Assembly (NCBI GenBank): GCA_003344405.1
Contig: NOWV01000011.1
Location: forward strand, 310,001-374,000
Source of the DNA: Trichoplax sp. H2
Lineage: Eukaryota; Placozoa; Uniplacotomia; Trichoplacea
Reading direction: 5' to 3'
DNA: 64,000 nucleotides
Shown one piece after another: positions 62,947 to 64,000 of the stretch (positions are counted from its first letter, which is position 1; every line of letters starts with the position of its first letter). A program made the position numbers and the translations under genes. The notes below the pieces were generated by a model. It was not told the origin of the DNA. It saw nothing but the letters and a program-made list of their open reading frames with translations, and ran no database searches.

Positions 62947-63875
62947 TTATTGAATTTTATCTTGATTTAGTCCTTTCAATTGATGAACTACTTCTTCTTT
63001 TAAACTGTTCACTTTAGCAGCATCATCTAGGGTATCACAAATAAATGACAAGGTAAATCGATTGATTTTAAAATTGTTACTGAAAACGTGCAACTTGACG
63101 TACTATCTATCTGTTTTATCAGCTCTTCCATTCTTCTTATTTCAGAGGTGATCTTTTTCACCTACAGTTTAAATCAATACAAGAACTGTTGTATTATGTT
63201 AAAAAAAAAAGGAGTATGACTTTCAATTCTATTGAGATTATTCTTCACAGTAGTAAACAGCATATTACTGATAAGCTTTATATAAAATCTGGAATCGATA
63301 TACATGGTGTTTACGATAAAGAATTTATAAACTGGTGAAAACTCTAAACGATAATAACTGCTCCATTTCAGCTTAGTTGATTGAAGTAGATAATACTAAA
63401 AGTTACCCTTGCTGTATCTAAAGATAACTACAATACTGAAGCTTATATCTAGTAATGGAATAAAACCTTTGTTTGTGTTGTTTCAGAAAGCCGTTGTGAT
63501 TCCTGGTGTGCCTTTGCTTTCATGTACTGTAACTAAATAATAAATATCACTGTGTTATGATTTCAATATCATGAGGATGTTGTATGGTTTGCAGGTTATA
63601 CAGCTGCATAAGTTTAGGGCCATTGATTAAGCAGTCTATTGAATATAAGTTACCTTTCTAATTTCTTGGCATACCAAATCGATTTCATGATCCAGTTTTT
63701 CTTCTTCTTGTTCGGTATACTGGTTAATTTGCACCTACAATGATTATTTTATTAGTCATCGCTGTCTAATTGAGTGCAATTCAATATATATCAAGTCGAT
63801 CCAGTGTACTTTAACCTCATCTTCAGGTAGTAAGATATCATCAGGAATATGGAATACATTTGCTGGTAGATATTG
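62947..63875 (-). CDS. MIS12: MIS12-like kinetochore protein, C-terminal exons (5' end outside the window)
   Basis: Four exons join on the minus strand: 63875-63816, 63734-63654, 63161-63104 and 63026-62947 (stop TAA), giving 92 residues. The first visible exon contains LPANVFHIPDDILLPEDE. This resembles the conserved Pro..Val-Leu-Leu-Pro-Glu-Asp segment that precedes the C-terminal coiled coil of MIS12, the subunit that links the KMN network to inner-kinetochore proteins. The rest is a charged heptad-rich helix (YTEQEEEKLDHEIDLVCQE, then KKITSEIRRMEELIKQID). Phases agree at all three junctions. Length and order fit a MIS12 C-terminus, but coiled coils diverge fast and the N-terminal domain is not in view, so the identity is provisional. 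The ATG is not present. Confidence 0.55.
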
Positions 63876-64000
63876 CTATTTGATCAATAGAGTAGAACAA
63901 TAGAAAGAAGGTTTATCACGAGTCTCTTTAGCTCGTTACTGGTTGTGATATAAGACAATCATTGTAGTTGGTGATTTTGATACTGTACCATTAATGCTGT
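63876..64000. other. Right edge, probably intron of the MIS12-like gene
   Basis: 125 bases with no recognisable exon. The next upstream exon of the minus-strand gene must lie beyond 64000. Confidence 0.45.

Overview
The window is nuclear DNA from an animal. It is AT-rich, and its coding is broken into many short exons separated by small AT-rich GT..AG introns. I could trace eight gene models by joining reading frames across splice sites. The six complete models with a recognisable family or fold keep an open frame from start to stop, with total coding lengths divisible by three. The gene set is metazoan: a two-domain angiotensin-converting enzyme, a GAP1-type Ras GTPase-activating protein, GPALPP1, FBXO22, the cilium-associated TPR protein TTC6, a permease-like membrane protein and a MIS12-like kinetochore protein. 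Short introns, composition and abundant GTAC/TACTGTAC-rich repeats fit an early-branching animal, most likely a placozoan such as Trichoplax. The organism name is inference; the gene calls rest on sequence.

Layout. 215-849 (-): N-terminus or whole of a small basic protein. 850-7400: non-coding, with a tandem duplication, a GTAC-rich repeat and a palindromic CRE-like cluster. 7410-13062 (+): ACE with two M2 peptidase domains in 12 exons. 13063-22626: long non-coding stretch with a fold-back element and a 107-bp tandem array. 22627-32947 (+): RASA2/RASA3-type Ras GAP in 29 exons. 33716-36030 (-): GPALPP1 in 8 exons, convergent with the Ras GAP gene. 37185-38762 (+): FBXO22 in 3 exons, divergent from GPALPP1. 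40619-55226 (+): TTC6 in 49 exons, with a candidate RFX X-box about 110 bp upstream of its start codon. 57282-62032 (+): multi-pass amino-acid-permease-like protein in 17 exons. 62947-63875 (-): the 3' part of a MIS12-like gene that runs off the right edge.

The genes do not form a pathway; this is ordinary animal gene order. They cover ectopeptidase activity, Ras signalling at the membrane, a nuclear protein of unknown role, ubiquitin-ligase substrate recognition, ciliary function, membrane transport and kinetochore assembly. The most notable points are the internally duplicated ACE with matching intron positions in both halves, the X-box ahead of TTC6, an intronic tandem array that copies a functional splice donor, and several palindromic or fold-back elements. 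Exon boundaries were assigned by eye from GT/AG signals, frame continuity and family similarity; none was checked against transcripts.
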